A stretch of DNA of 25,029 nt from Noviherbaspirillum sp. (lineage in GTDB: Bacteria > Pseudomonadota > Gammaproteobacteria > Burkholderiales > Burkholderiaceae): contig JAQGLQ010000520.1 of NCBI GenBank assembly GCA_028292785.1, positions 1 through 25,029 on the forward strand, given 5' to 3'. Positions 15,384 to 24,097 of this stretch are shown here, one piece after another. Below the pieces are notes generated by a model. That model was given only the letters and a program-made list of their open reading frames with translations, did not search any database and was not told the DNA's origin. Within the stretch, counting starts at the first letter, position 1; each line of letters opens with the position of its first letter. Position numbers and translations under genes: made by a program.

Positions 15384-16697
15384 ATGAACATCCACATCAA
15401 GAATGGACATCTCATCGATCCGGCAAACGGCGTCGATGCGCAACAGGATCTCTACATCGCCGATGGCGTGGTCGCCGGAATCGGCAAGGCGCCCGAAGGT
15501 TTCACCGCGGAACGCACTATCGACGCGACTGGATTGATCGTTGCTCCCGGGCTGGTCGATCTGAGCGTGCGCCTGCGCGAACCGGGCTATGAATACAAGG
15601 CGACCCTGGAATCCGAGATGCAGGCGGCGATGCAAGGCGGCGTGACCAGCCTGGTCTGCCCCCCCGATACCGATCCGGTGCTGGACGAGCCGGGCCTGGT
15701 CGAGATGCTCAAGCATCGGGCCAAGACGCTGAACAAGGCGCATGTCTATCCGCTGGGCGCATTGACGGTTGGACTCAAGGGCAAGGCGCTCACCGAAATG
15801 GCGGAGTTGACCGAAGCCGGATGCATCGGATTTTCGCAGGCGGAGGAGGTTATTCTCGACACCACAGTGTTGATGCGCGCCATGCAATATGCGAAGACCT
15901 TCGGTTATACGGTCTGGCTGCGTCCGCAGGATGCGCATCTCGGCCGTTCCGGCATCGCGCATAGCGGGCCGGTCGCTTCACGTCTGGGCTTGTCGGGTGT
16001 CCCGGTCATCGCCGAAACCATTGCGCTGCATACCATCTTCGAGCTCGTGCGCAGCACTGGCGCGCGCGTGCATTTATGCCGCATATCGTCGGCCGCAGGG
16101 GTGGAACTGATCCGGGCCGCGAAAAAGGAAGGCCTGCCGGTTACCTGCGATGTCGGCGCGCATCACATTCACCTCACCGATGCCGACATCGGCTTCTTCG
16201 ATTCCAATGCAAGAGTCACGCCGCCGTTCCGCTCCCAGCGCGACCGTGATGCGATCCGGCAGGGCTTGCTCGACGGAACCATCGATGTGATCTGTTCCGA
16301 TCACACGCCGGTCGACGACGACGAAAAACTGTTGCCTTTCGGAGAAGCTTCACCGGGCGCGACCGGCCTCGAACTGCTACTGTCGCTCGCGCTCAAATGG
16401 GCCGATGAATGCCTCGACAAATCGCAGCAGCCGCTCGCCAAAGCCATCGCCAAGGTCACGACCGATCCGGCGCGCCTGATCGATTCGGCCAGGGGACAGA
16501 AATCAGGTCAACTGGCGACCGGATCGATTGCCGATGTATGCGTATTCGATCCCGCCGCGCGCTGGATCGTCCATGCCAAAAATCTCGCGAGCCAGGGCAA
16601 GCACACTCCTTTTCTGGGATATGAACTGCCAGGGCAGGTGCAGGCCACCATCGTCGCCGGGCATATCGCTTTCGAACGGCGCGGCACACGCGAATGA
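15384..16697 (+). CDS. pyrX: Dihydroorotase-like protein PyrX (PyrC-prime), probably non-catalytic partner of PyrB
   Basis: 437 residues with an amidohydrolase fold of the class I dihydroorotase type (APGLVDLSVRLREPG, CPPDTDPVLDEPG, VICSDHTPV). Active enzymes carry an HxH zinc motif directly after the APGLVD segment; here those positions are Ser61 and Arg63. The HxED ligand region reads RPQD (180-183), and the histidine in the HVST-like block is Arg233 (CRISS). Asp306 is retained. With several metal ligands missing, catalysis is unlikely. In Pseudomonas the equivalent PyrC-prime is required to assemble active aspartate carbamoyltransferase, and the gene position 4 bases after pyrB fits that role. 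Automated annotation will probably call it an active dihydroorotase, pyrC. The last codons overlap plsC by 4 bases. Confidence 0.88.
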   Translation: MNIHIKNGHLIDPANGVDAQQDLYIADGVVAGIGKAPEGFTAERTIDATGLIVAPGLVDLSVRLREPGYEYKATLESEMQAAMQGGVTSLVCPPDTDPVLDEPGLVEMLKHRAKTLNKAHVYPLGALTVGLKGKALTEMAELTEAGCIGFSQAEEVILDTTVLMRAMQYAKTFGYTVWLRPQDAHLGRSGIAHSGPVASRLGLSGVPVIAETIALHTIFELVRSTGARVHLCRISSAAGVELIRAAKKEGLPVTCDVGAHHIHLTDADIGFFDSNARVTPPFRSQRDRDAIRQGLLDGTIDVICSDHTPVDDDEKLLPFGEASPGATGLELLLSLALKWADECLDKSQQPLAKAIAKVTTDPARLIDSARGQKSGQLATGSIADVCVFDPAARWIVHAKNLASQGKHTPFLGYELPGQVQATIVAGHIAFERRGTRE

Positions 16698-17449
16698 TGG
16701 CATTCAGGGTGGTGCGCATGGTGCTCCACCTGTTCGCGGGCTTGTGGACGTGTGCTGTGGTTTTTCCATTCGCGAGCGCCGCCGGCCGCGAAGCGCGGAT
16801 CCAACGCTGGTCGACCGGACTGCTCGCACTGTGCCGCGTGAAGGTGGAATTTCACGACTTCCCGGGCGCGCCGCCGCGATCGCGCGCACTGATCGTGGCC
16901 AACCATATTTCCTGGCTCGATATCTTCGTCATCAATTCGCTGCATTCCTGCCGTTTCGTCGCCAAGTCCGATATTCGGGACTGGCCCCTGATCGGCTGGC
17001 TATGCGACAAGGCTGGCACGATTTTCATTTCACGCGGGCGGGTGCGCGATGTGCGCAGGATCTACCAGGGCCTGGTCGCAAGTTTGCATGCGGGTGAACA
17101 TGTGGCATTTTTTCCGGAAGGGACGACCGCCGCCCAAGGCACGCTGCTGCCATTCCACGCCAACCTGTTTGAAGCGGCGATTGAGGCGGAAGCCGCGATC
17201 CAGCCGTATGCGCTGCGCTATCTGGATGCGTGCGGTAATCCGCACAAGGCTGTCGATTTTGTCGGCGACACGACCTTCGTGCAGAGCATGCTCGCGATTC
17301 TCGGATCCGACGCAATCACGGCGCAGCTGGTGGTGCTGCCGTCGATTCCGGTGAATGGAAGTCCGCACCGCAGGGATCTTGCCGGCGCGGCGCATGCATT
17401 GATAGCCGAGGCTCTCGGACTTGCGGACCAGACAGAGTGCAGCCCATGA
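16694..17449 (+). CDS. plsC: 1-acyl-sn-glycerol-3-phosphate acyltransferase (PlsC-like)
   Basis: 251 residues. PlsC transfers a fatty acyl group to lysophosphatidic acid to make phosphatidic acid at the inner membrane. The HX4D catalytic motif is His71-Asp76 in ANHISWLD, and the substrate motif is FFPEGTT (139-145). The hydrophobic N-terminus (about 8-28) can serve as a membrane anchor. The ATG overlaps the pyrX stop in an ATGA arrangement, so translation is coupled to the pyrimidine genes. It converges on apaH with 36 bases between stops; no convincing terminator is seen there. It may be one of several acyltransferases of this family in the genome, so acceptor specificity is not certain. Confidence 0.9.
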   Translation: MMAFRVVRMVLHLFAGLWTCAVVFPFASAAGREARIQRWSTGLLALCRVKVEFHDFPGAPPRSRALIVANHISWLDIFVINSLHSCRFVAKSDIRDWPLIGWLCDKAGTIFISRGRVRDVRRIYQGLVASLHAGEHVAFFPEGTTAAQGTLLPFHANLFEAAIEAEAAIQPYALRYLDACGNPHKAVDFVGDTTFVQSMLAILGSDAITAQLVVLPSIPVNGSPHRRDLAGAAHALIAEALGLADQTECSP

Positions 17450-17485
17450 GAGGCGGGCGCGCCATGAGGTGTCCGATTGTAATTG

Positions 17486-18304
17486 TTACTCGCCGGGCAC
17501 CTGGTACTGCGGACAGCTTACCTGGATCACGGAACGTTCTTCCAGGTTTACCGCGCTGAGCTTGCCGCCCCAGAGGCAGCCCGTATCCAGGGCAAGCAGG
17601 TTCTGACGCACCGTCAATCCCAGAGTCGACCAGTGGCCGAAGGCGACTGTCACGTCACTGGTTTTACGCCCCGGCACATCGAACCACGGCATATAGCCGG
17701 GCACCGAAATGTGGCCGCCTTTCGTTTCCAGTTCCATATTGCCCTTGCCATCGCAGAAGCGGATGCGCGTCAAGGCATTGACGATGCAGCGCCAGCGCTC
17801 GATTCCCTCCAACGCATCGTCCCATTTCGCTGGTGTATTGCCATACATCCCTCTCAGGAAATCCATCCAGTCGGGGCCGTGTAAAACCGCCTCCACTTCA
17901 TGCGCCAGCTCCAGCGCTTTTTGTGCCGTCCATTGCGGCAGCACGCCCGCATGAACGAGCAAGTGGTTGCATTCGAACAGGGCAAGCGGCCGCCGGCGCA
18001 GCCAATCCAGCAGCTCGTCGCGATCGGGCGCGGCAAGTATGTCATCCAGCGTGTCGGAACGATGCGGCTTGCGAATCCCTTGCGCTACCGCGAGCAGATG
18101 AAGATCGTGATTGCCGAGCACCACATCCGCATCGTTGCCCAGCGACCGTATCAGCCGAAGGGTCGCGAGCGATTCCGGCCCTCGATTGACGAGATCTCCG
18201 AGGAAGATCAGCCTGGCGTCCGGCGATACAGCGCGTATGCGCTCCAATAATTCTTCAAGCCGTTGCCGACAACCCTGAATGTCTCCGATTGCATAAGTGC
18301 TCAT
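17486..18304 (-). CDS. apaH: Symmetrical bis(5'-nucleosyl)-tetraphosphatase (Ap4A hydrolase)
   Basis: 272 residues, the standard length. ApaH splits Ap4A into two ADP and also removes Np4 caps from RNA in Escherichia coli. It belongs to the metallophosphoesterase family; visible metal-binding blocks are GDIQGC (7-12), GDLVNRG and GNHD, followed by HAGVLPQW and the late FGHWSTLG. The GDIQGC form, with Gln where enteric ApaH has His, is common in this group as far as I recall. It is transcribed toward plsC. Its start is separated from the divergent manC gene by 187 bases. Confidence 0.95.
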   Translation of the reverse strand: MSTYAIGDIQGCRQRLEELLERIRAVSPDARLIFLGDLVNRGPESLATLRLIRSLGNDADVVLGNHDLHLLAVAQGIRKPHRSDTLDDILAAPDRDELLDWLRRRPLALFECNHLLVHAGVLPQWTAQKALELAHEVEAVLHGPDWMDFLRGMYGNTPAKWDDALEGIERWRCIVNALTRIRFCDGKGNMELETKGGHISVPGYMPWFDVPGRKTSDVTVAFGHWSTLGLTVRQNLLALDTGCLWGGKLSAVNLEERSVIQVSCPQYQVPGE

Positions 18305-18491
18305 GCGAAAAGTTGCAAAGTGATGGAAATGCGCTTGCCTTTTGTCTCAAAACAAGAAGTAGGGTGATGCCGTGAACTATAAAGTCACTGTGACAAGCAG
18401 GACTAAACCAGTAAATCAAGTTGCGGGCACAAGCAACCGAATGGACAAGGGCTTTCAAAGGCCACATCGCTAATCGTTCAGGCATTATATT
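18305..18491. other. 187-base divergent gap between apaH and manC1
   Basis: This gap must carry the control region of the polysaccharide genes and of apaH. A short inverted repeat GTCACTGTGAC lies at 18384-18394. TATATT at 18486-18491 abuts the manC1 ATG and therefore cannot serve as a usual -10 box for that start. No convincing promoter or small RNA gene was recognised. Confidence 0.3.
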
Positions 18492-19907
18492 ATGTTAATC
18501 CCGATCATACTCTCCGGCGGTGCCGGTACGCGGCTTTGGCCCGTCTCGCGCGAAGCACACCCGAAGCCGTTCATGCGTATCGGAGGCGGGAAGAGTCTTC
18601 TCGCGCAAACCTACGATCGCGCGCAGACAGTGACGAACAAATCCGCTCCGCTGATCGTCACCAATCAGGAGTACTACCACCGTTCCCGCGACGAACTGGC
18701 AAACCAGGCCGTCAAGCCGCATTATCTGCTCGAGCCGTCCGGAAGAAACACCGCGCCTGCAATCGCTCTGGCCGCGCTGTGGGCCATGCAGCAACACAAC
18801 GACGCATGCATGCTGGTGATGCCGGCCGATCATCTGATCACCGACCCGCAGGCATTCGCTGAAGCCGCCCGCCATGCGGAGATGCTCGCGAACGACGGCT
18901 TCCTCGCGCTGTTTGGAGTTCGTCCCACGGCCCCCGAGACCGGCTATGGCTATATCGAACTGGGCGACAAGGTCGGTCAGGAAGCCTCGGCGGTGAAGCG
19001 CTTCGTCGAAAAGCCGGATGCGGCAACCGCCGCCGTGTATCTCGCACAGGGCAACTATGCGTGGAACAGCGGCATATTCTGCTTCAAGGCCAGCGTCATC
19101 CTGGAGGCCCTGTCCGCCTATCAGCCGGAAATGCTCGAGGCAGCGCGCGCAGTATGGGAAGCCGCCCAGACCAAGGGAGACAAGACCGATCTGCCCGCGA
19201 GCTTTGCGCAGCTCGACAGCATTTCGATCGATTACGCGGTCATGGAAAAAGCGAACAATATTGCTGTCGTGCCGGCCGATTTCGGCTGGAGCGACATGGG
19301 CGCATGGACCGCGGTGTCCGACGCGATTCCCGCCGATGCTCTCGGAAATACCACCAACACCGGCAATGCCTGCGAGCCCATCATCATCGACAGCCGCAAT
19401 ACCTATATCGATTCCAAGGATCGTCTGGTAGCGGTGATCGGTCTGGACAATGTGCTGGTGATCGACACGCCCGACGCCTTGCTGGTAGCCGATAAATCCA
19501 AGAGCCAGGAAGTACGCCAGGTCGTCAGCCAGCTGAAGGAAGCCGGCCACGAGGCGCACAAGATCCATCGCACCGCGGTGCGCCCCTGGGGAACATATAC
19601 CGTGCTGGGCGAAGGCGCCGGCTTCAAGATCAAGCGGGTCGTGGTCAAGCCCAAGCAGTCCCTTTCGCTGCAGATGCATCATCATCGCAGCGAGCACTGG
19701 GTCGTGGTATCGGGCGCCGCCAACATCACCGTCGGCGACACGACGAAGCTGATGGGCCCGAACCAGTCCACCTATATCGAGATCGGCGCAACCCACCGAC
19801 TCGAAAATCCCGGCGTCACCGACCTCGTGCTGATCGAGGTCCAGTGCGGCGCCTATCTCGGCGAGGACGACATCGTCCGGTTTTCGGATACGTACGGCAG
19901 GGTGTGA
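18492..19907 (+). CDS. manC: Mannose-1-phosphate guanylyltransferase / mannose-6-phosphate isomerase (first copy)
   Basis: 471 residues, the usual bifunctional length (also known as cpsB/xanB/algA type). The N-terminal nucleotidyltransferase domain opens with LSGGAGTRLWPVSRE (7-21), followed by HPKPF where most family members have YPKQF. FVEKP lies in the middle. The C-terminal cupin domain has RPWGTY and the metal-binding LQMHHHRSEHWVVVSG (about 393-408), typical of type II phosphomannose isomerase. Together they supply GDP-mannose for the following gmd and fcl. AGGC at 18480-18483 is a weak ribosome binding site. gmd follows after 60 bases. A second, clearly divergent manC lies downstream. 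Confidence 0.94.
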   Translation: MLIPIILSGGAGTRLWPVSREAHPKPFMRIGGGKSLLAQTYDRAQTVTNKSAPLIVTNQEYYHRSRDELANQAVKPHYLLEPSGRNTAPAIALAALWAMQQHNDACMLVMPADHLITDPQAFAEAARHAEMLANDGFLALFGVRPTAPETGYGYIELGDKVGQEASAVKRFVEKPDAATAAVYLAQGNYAWNSGIFCFKASVILEALSAYQPEMLEAARAVWEAAQTKGDKTDLPASFAQLDSISIDYAVMEKANNIAVVPADFGWSDMGAWTAVSDAIPADALGNTTNTGNACEPIIIDSRNTYIDSKDRLVAVIGLDNVLVIDTPDALLVADKSKSQEVRQVVSQLKEAGHEAHKIHRTAVRPWGTYTVLGEGAGFKIKRVVVKPKQSLSLQMHHHRSEHWVVVSGAANITVGDTTKLMGPNQSTYIEIGATHRLENPGVTDLVLIEVQCGAYLGEDDIVRFSDTYGRV

Positions 19908-19967
19908 AGAGTACTGTCCACACGTCTTTGAATTGCCAAAATAAACAATTTACATGAGGAAATAGGA

Positions 19968-21074
19968 ATGCTAATGAAAGCAAAATCAAACAATAAGGTT
20001 GCGCTGATCACTGGGGTGACAGGGCAAGACGGCGCCTATCTTGCCGAGCTTCTGCTTTCAAAGGGCTACGAGGTTCACGGCATCAAGCGCCGCAGCTCGC
20101 TGTTCAATACCGATCGCATCGACCATCTGTACCAGGACCCGCATGAGGAAGACGTACGCTTCAAGCTGCACCATGGCGACCTGACTGATTCGACCAGCCT
20201 GATCCGCATCGTGCAGCAGGTGCAGCCAGATGAAATCTACAACCTTGCGGCGATGAGCCATGTCGCCGTGTCATTTGAAGAGCCTGAATACACCGCGAAC
20301 GCCGACGCATTGGGCACGCTCCGCATTCTTGAAGCCATCCGTATTCTCGGACTCGAAAAGAAAACCCGCTTCTATCAGGCGTCTACTTCGGAGCTGTATG
20401 GCCTGGTGCAGGAAATCCCGCAAAAGGAAACCACGCCTTTCTATCCTCGCAGCCCGTATGCCGTTGCCAAGCTGTACGCATACTGGATCACCGTGAATTA
20501 CCGGGAGGCGTATGGCATGTATGCCTGCAACGGCATTCTCTTCAATCACGAAAGCCCAAACCGCGGCGAAACGTTCGTGACGCGCAAGATCACCCGCGCG
20601 CTGGCCCGCATCAAGCTGAATCTGCAAGACTGCCTGTACCTCGGCAACCTCAACGCCAAACGCGACTGGGGGCATGCGCGGGATTATGTGGAAATGCAAT
20701 GGATGATGCTGCAACAGGACAAGCCGGAAGATTTTGTCATCGCCACCGGCGTGCAATTCAGCGTGCGTGACTTCATCAACGCAGCCGCCACGGAACTAGG
20801 CATGAAAATCCGTTGGGAAGGCGAAGGCGTGAATGAAAAGGGCTATGCTGAAAGCGGCAAGTGCGTTGTCGCCGTCGATCCGCGCTACTTCCGTCCCGCC
20901 GAAGTGGAAACCCTGCTCGGCGATCCCTCGAAGGCGAAGATCAAGCTTGGCTGGGAACCGCGTACCACCTTCCAGGAACTGGTGTCGGAAATGGTCAGGG
21001 AAGACTACAAGGCGGCGCAGCGCGACGAACTGATCAAGCATCACGGCTATAGCGTGTTCAACCATCACGAATAG
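19968..21074 (+). CDS. gmd: GDP-mannose 4,6-dehydratase
   Basis: 368 residues. It converts GDP-D-mannose to GDP-4-keto-6-deoxy-D-mannose, the branch point to GDP-L-fucose, GDP-D-rhamnose and related sugars. It is an extended short-chain dehydrogenase with the NADP loop GVTGQDG (16-22), [15 protein letters not shown], the STSELYG serine block and the catalytic pair Tyr164-Lys168 (YAVAK). [16 protein letters not shown] is a Gmd signature. GAGGA at 19956-19960 supports the ATG at 19968; an ATG two codons later (19974), with TAGGA upstream, is also possible. It is followed by a hairpin terminator, so fcl is probably separately transcribed as well. Confidence 0.96.
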   Translation: MLMKAKSNNKVALITGVTGQDGAYLAELLLSKGYEVHGIKRRSSLFNTDRIDHLYQDPHEEDVRFKLHHGDLTDSTSLIRIVQQVQPDEIYNLAAMSHVAVSFEEPEYTANADALGTLRILEAIRILGLEKKTRFYQASTSELYGLVQEIPQKETTPFYPRSPYAVAKLYAYWITVNYREAYGMYACNGILFNHESPNRGETFVTRKITRALARIKLNLQDCLYLGNLNAKRDWGHARDYVEMQWMMLQQDKPEDFVIATGVQFSVRDFINAAATELGMKIRWEGEGVNEKGYAESGKCVVAVDPRYFRPAEVETLLGDPSKAKIKLGWEPRTTFQELVSEMVREDYKAAQRDELIKHHGYSVFNHHE

Positions 21075-21115
21075 ACGCACACCCGCTTCGGAGTCGGTTT
21101 TTCGATCGACAGATC

Positions 21116-21142
21116 AGTGGTGCGCTTTGCGCACCACTTTTT
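21116..21142 (+). terminator. Intrinsic terminator after gmd
   Basis: AGTGGTGCGC (21116-21125) and GCGCACCACT (21129-21138) form a perfect 10-bp stem with loop TTT, followed at once by more T residues (21139-21142). It lies 42 bases after the gmd stop within the 233-base gap before fcl. Confidence 0.82.
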
Positions 21143-21307
21143 CATGCGCAGCAGCGTTTTGCGGCACGCGCCGTCCCAGTCCCCTGGATTGCGGCGAATT
21201 TTCTTAAGTCCTGCCCGCCAGCCTCGGCATGGCCGCCTTTGCTATATCATTGCCGTCTTTCTGCGCCGTGAGACACGGGCGTTTCCAGGCATATCCGGAG
21301 TAAAAGA

Positions 21308-22360
21308 ATGATCCAACACGAAAAAATTTTCGTTGCCGGCGCCCGCGGCATGGTCGGCTCCGCAATCGTGCGCCGCCTTGAGGCGGGAGGTTACGGGCGC
21401 ATACTCGCACCGGCACGCAAAGAGCTGGATCTGCTCGATATGCAGGCCGTGCGCGCGTATCTGGAACGCGAAAAGCCGGATTATATTTTTATCGCGGCGG
21501 CCAAGGTCGGCGGCATTCAGGCTAACAACACATTGCGTGCCGATTTCATTTACCAGAACCTGATGATTGAGGCGAACCTGATTCATGCGGCACATATGGC
21601 GGATGTGCAACGGCTGATGTTCCTTGGTTCCTCGTGTATCTATCCCCGCGACTGCCCGCAGCCGATTCGAGAGGAATATCTGCTCACCGGGCCGCTCGAA
21701 CACACCAATGAACCATATGCGATTGCCAAGATCGCCGGCATCAAGCTATGCGAAAGCTACAACCTGCAGTACGGCCGCCAGTACGTGTCGGTGATGCCCA
21801 CAAACCTTTATGGCCCCGGGGATAACTATGATCTCGCCGGCAGTCATGTGCTGCCAGCGCTGATTCGCAAGTGCCATCTGGCTAGACTTGCCCTTGAAGG
21901 GCGGGTGACGGAGATAGAAGCGGATGAGGCGGCGCGTGGGGCGATTCCGGATGAATTGCTTGCGGGCATGGGCATGGCGCGCACGGATGGGCGTTTGCAC
22001 AGGCAATCTGGCACACCGGCGGCCCGCGTCCAGGTATGGGGAAGCGGTACGCCACGTCGCGAATTCCTGTATGTCGACGATCTGGCGGATGCCTGCGTCG
22101 CGCTCATGGAGCAGAAGTATGATGGCCCTCTGGTGAATCTGGGATGCGGCAGCGACCTAACCATCCAAGAGCTGGCCGAGACGGTTCGCAAGGTAATTGG
22201 CTTCGAAGGCAGCCTGGTTTTCGATCCAAGCCAACCCGATGGAACACCGCGCAAGCTGCTCGATGTTTCGCGCATGCGGGCCTTGGGGATCAAGCCGACA
22301 GTTTCTCTTTCCGAAGGTATCGGAAAAGCGTATGCCGACTATCGTAGCGGAAAAGGGTAG
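21308..22360 (+). CDS. fcl: GDP-L-fucose synthase (GDP-4-keto-6-deoxymannose epimerase/reductase), with an insertion
   Basis: 350 residues; the Escherichia coli enzyme (WcaG/Fcl) is 321. It epimerises and reduces the Gmd product to GDP-L-fucose using NADPH. The cofactor loop is GARGMVG (11-17). [12 protein letters not shown] is a hallmark, followed by SSCIYP and the catalytic Tyr137-Lys141 in [17 protein letters not shown] and [17 protein letters not shown] are also family blocks. Between IRKCHLARL and VQVWGSGT, about residues 196-239, there is an extra charged segment missing from the E. coli type. GGAG at 21297-21300 is a good ribosome binding site. It sits after the gmd terminator, so its own promoter is likely, but none was convincing. 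Confidence 0.95.
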   Translation: MIQHEKIFVAGARGMVGSAIVRRLEAGGYGRILAPARKELDLLDMQAVRAYLEREKPDYIFIAAAKVGGIQANNTLRADFIYQNLMIEANLIHAAHMADVQRLMFLGSSCIYPRDCPQPIREEYLLTGPLEHTNEPYAIAKIAGIKLCESYNLQYGRQYVSVMPTNLYGPGDNYDLAGSHVLPALIRKCHLARLALEGRVTEIEADEAARGAIPDELLAGMGMARTDGRLHRQSGTPAARVQVWGSGTPRREFLYVDDLADACVALMEQKYDGPLVNLGCGSDLTIQELAETVRKVIGFEGSLVFDPSQPDGTPRKLLDVSRMRALGIKPTVSLSEGIGKAYADYRSGKG

Positions 22361-22633
22361 AGCGTCCGGCACAATATGTATTGTTTGTCATCCTGTAGCA
22401 CTGGCTTTCCTGTCCGACAGGCCGTACCATATCGCCGGATTCATCCGTCCGTTTTGCAACAGGCGTACTTGACGCAAGTTTCTTTGCGGTGTGAATCGTA
22501 TATTCTCCGCTAGTGGCATCGGATGCCGGGACAGCTTTTCCGGCGGATGCTCTGGCAGGTCGCTTTATCAGCCGTGAGCTCCGGACCACGACAGCTTCGA
22601 AGACGTTGTTCCTGCTTGCACGAGGATGCAATT
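22361..22633. other. 273-base gap upstream of the second manC with two short inverted repeats
   Basis: No gene is supported here. ACAATATGTATTGT (22371-22384) has 6-base inverted arms around TG, and CCTGTCCGACAGG (22409-22421) has 6-base arms around one base. Neither is followed by a T-run. TTGACG (22469-22474) and TATATT (22499-22504) are 24 bases apart, too far for one sigma-70 promoter. The region may hold the control sites of manC2. Confidence 0.35.
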
Positions 22634-24061
22634 ATGAAAACAATCAATCCTGTGATCCTGTGTGGCGGGGCGGGCACCCGCCTCTGGCCGCTGTCGAGAG
22701 AATCATTTCCCAAGCAGTTCGTGCCGCTTATAGGCGGTAAGAGCTTGTTGCGGGTTACCCTGGAGCGGGTCAGCCTGCTGGCTAGCTCGGCCGTTTGCGT
22801 GGCCAACGATGAACACCGGTTTCTGGTGCAGGAGGCGATCGCACATGCCGGCATCCAAGCCTCGCAACTGCTCGAACCGGTCGGTCGAAATACTGCGGCC
22901 GCAATGGCTTGCGCGGCGCTGCAGGCCGGGCAGAACGATCTGCTTCTTTTTCTCCCGGCAGATCACTATATTCCCGACGCCGAGGCTTTTGCAGCCACGG
23001 TGCGGTCCGGTATCGACGCTGCACAGGCAGGACACATTGTCACATTCGGAGTCCAGCCGACCTTTCCCAGTTCTGCGTACGGATACATCCAGAAGGGCAG
23101 GGAACTCGTCCCGGGAGGAGTTGCGGCCACGGTGAGCCGCTTTATCGAGAAGCCGGCGCCCGCCATCGCCCAGGAAATGCTGCTCACCGGGGGATACCTG
23201 TGGAATGCAGGAATCTTCCTGGTGCGCGCCGATACCTTGATCGCCGCTCTGGAGAAGCATGCGGCCGATATTCTGACGGCGTGCCGAACCGCAGTGGACA
23301 AGCGGACGCAGGACGGCAATTTCATCCGCCTCGATCCGGATGCATTTCGCAGCTGCCGCAGCGAAAGCATCGACTTCGCGGTGCTCGAACATCACGACAA
23401 GGTCTCCGTCGTTCCCTTCCTCGGTGCATGGAGCGACGTGGGAAGCTGGAATGCGGTAGCGGCGCTCACCGACGCAGACTCGGATAACAACCGGGTGACC
23501 GGGTTCGGTCATGTCATCAATGCAAGCAATACCTATATCAACGCTCAGCATCGGCCCGTCGTGGCGTTAGGCACGCAGAATCTGCTGATTATCGATACGC
23601 CAGATGCCCTTCTGGTCGCCGATGCGTCGCATGCTGAGCAGGTCAAGCAGGCCGTCAAAATATTGAAAGATCAGCAATCTCCGCAGGCGACCACGCACCG
23701 GCGCGTCGCCCGGCCATGGGGTTGGTATGACAGCATAGACGTGGGCCAACGCTTTCAGGTCAAACGCATTACCGTCAATCCGGGTGCGAAACTGAGCTTA
23801 CAGATGCATCATCACAGAGCGGAACATTGGGTCGTTGTTCGCGGCACAGCACGCGTCACCAATGGCAACGAGATCATTACGCTCACAGAAAACCAGTCTA
23901 CTTACATCCCCATCGGAGTGCCCCACCGTCTCGAGAATCCCGGCAAGATCCCTCTCGAAATGATCGAAGTTCAATCCGGGAGCTATCTCGGCGAGGATGA
24001 CATTGTGCGCATGGATGATACCTATGGACGTGTAGCCGAGGCTCCAGCAACGGACCACTGA
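22634..24061 (+). CDS. manC: Mannose-1-phosphate guanylyltransferase / mannose-6-phosphate isomerase (second copy)
   Basis: 475 residues. The pyrophosphorylase signature CGGAGTRLWPLSRESFPKQF (10-29) is more canonical than in the first copy. FIEKP follows in the middle, and the C-terminal isomerase cupin has RPWGWY and LQMHHHRAEHWVVVRG (about 389-404). It should make GDP-mannose from mannose-6-phosphate-derived mannose-1-phosphate and can also interconvert fructose-6-phosphate and mannose-6-phosphate. The ATG at 22634 is chosen because GAGGA (22622-22626) lies 7 bases before it and the protein then begins like other ManC. The frame is open 37 codons further upstream, but that stretch is not ManC-like. 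The sequence differs throughout from the first manC, so this is not a recent duplication. Confidence 0.94.
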   Translation: MKTINPVILCGGAGTRLWPLSRESFPKQFVPLIGGKSLLRVTLERVSLLASSAVCVANDEHRFLVQEAIAHAGIQASQLLEPVGRNTAAAMACAALQAGQNDLLLFLPADHYIPDAEAFAATVRSGIDAAQAGHIVTFGVQPTFPSSAYGYIQKGRELVPGGVAATVSRFIEKPAPAIAQEMLLTGGYLWNAGIFLVRADTLIAALEKHAADILTACRTAVDKRTQDGNFIRLDPDAFRSCRSESIDFAVLEHHDKVSVVPFLGAWSDVGSWNAVAALTDADSDNNRVTGFGHVINASNTYINAQHRPVVALGTQNLLIIDTPDALLVADASHAEQVKQAVKILKDQQSPQATTHRRVARPWGWYDSIDVGQRFQVKRITVNPGAKLSLQMHHHRAEHWVVVRGTARVTNGNEIITLTENQSTYIPIGVPHRLENPGKIPLEMIEVQSGSYLGEDDIVRMDDTYGRVAEAPATDH

Positions 24062-24097
24062 CATTGAAGTAGCGGCACGCTTTTATGAGTTGGCATC

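Noticed and set aside
18495..19796. 433-codon minus-strand open frame opposite the first manC
   Set aside because: Composition is typical of antisense shadow frames, and the plus strand encodes an intact, recognisable ManC.
22469..22504. TTGACG and TATATT as a promoter for the second manC
   Set aside because: The 24-base spacing is far beyond the range for a sigma-70 promoter.
22523..22633. 37-codon upstream extension of the second manC
   Set aside because: Sequence is not ManC-like; ATG 22634 has GAGGA at proper distance and starts with the normal family N-terminus.
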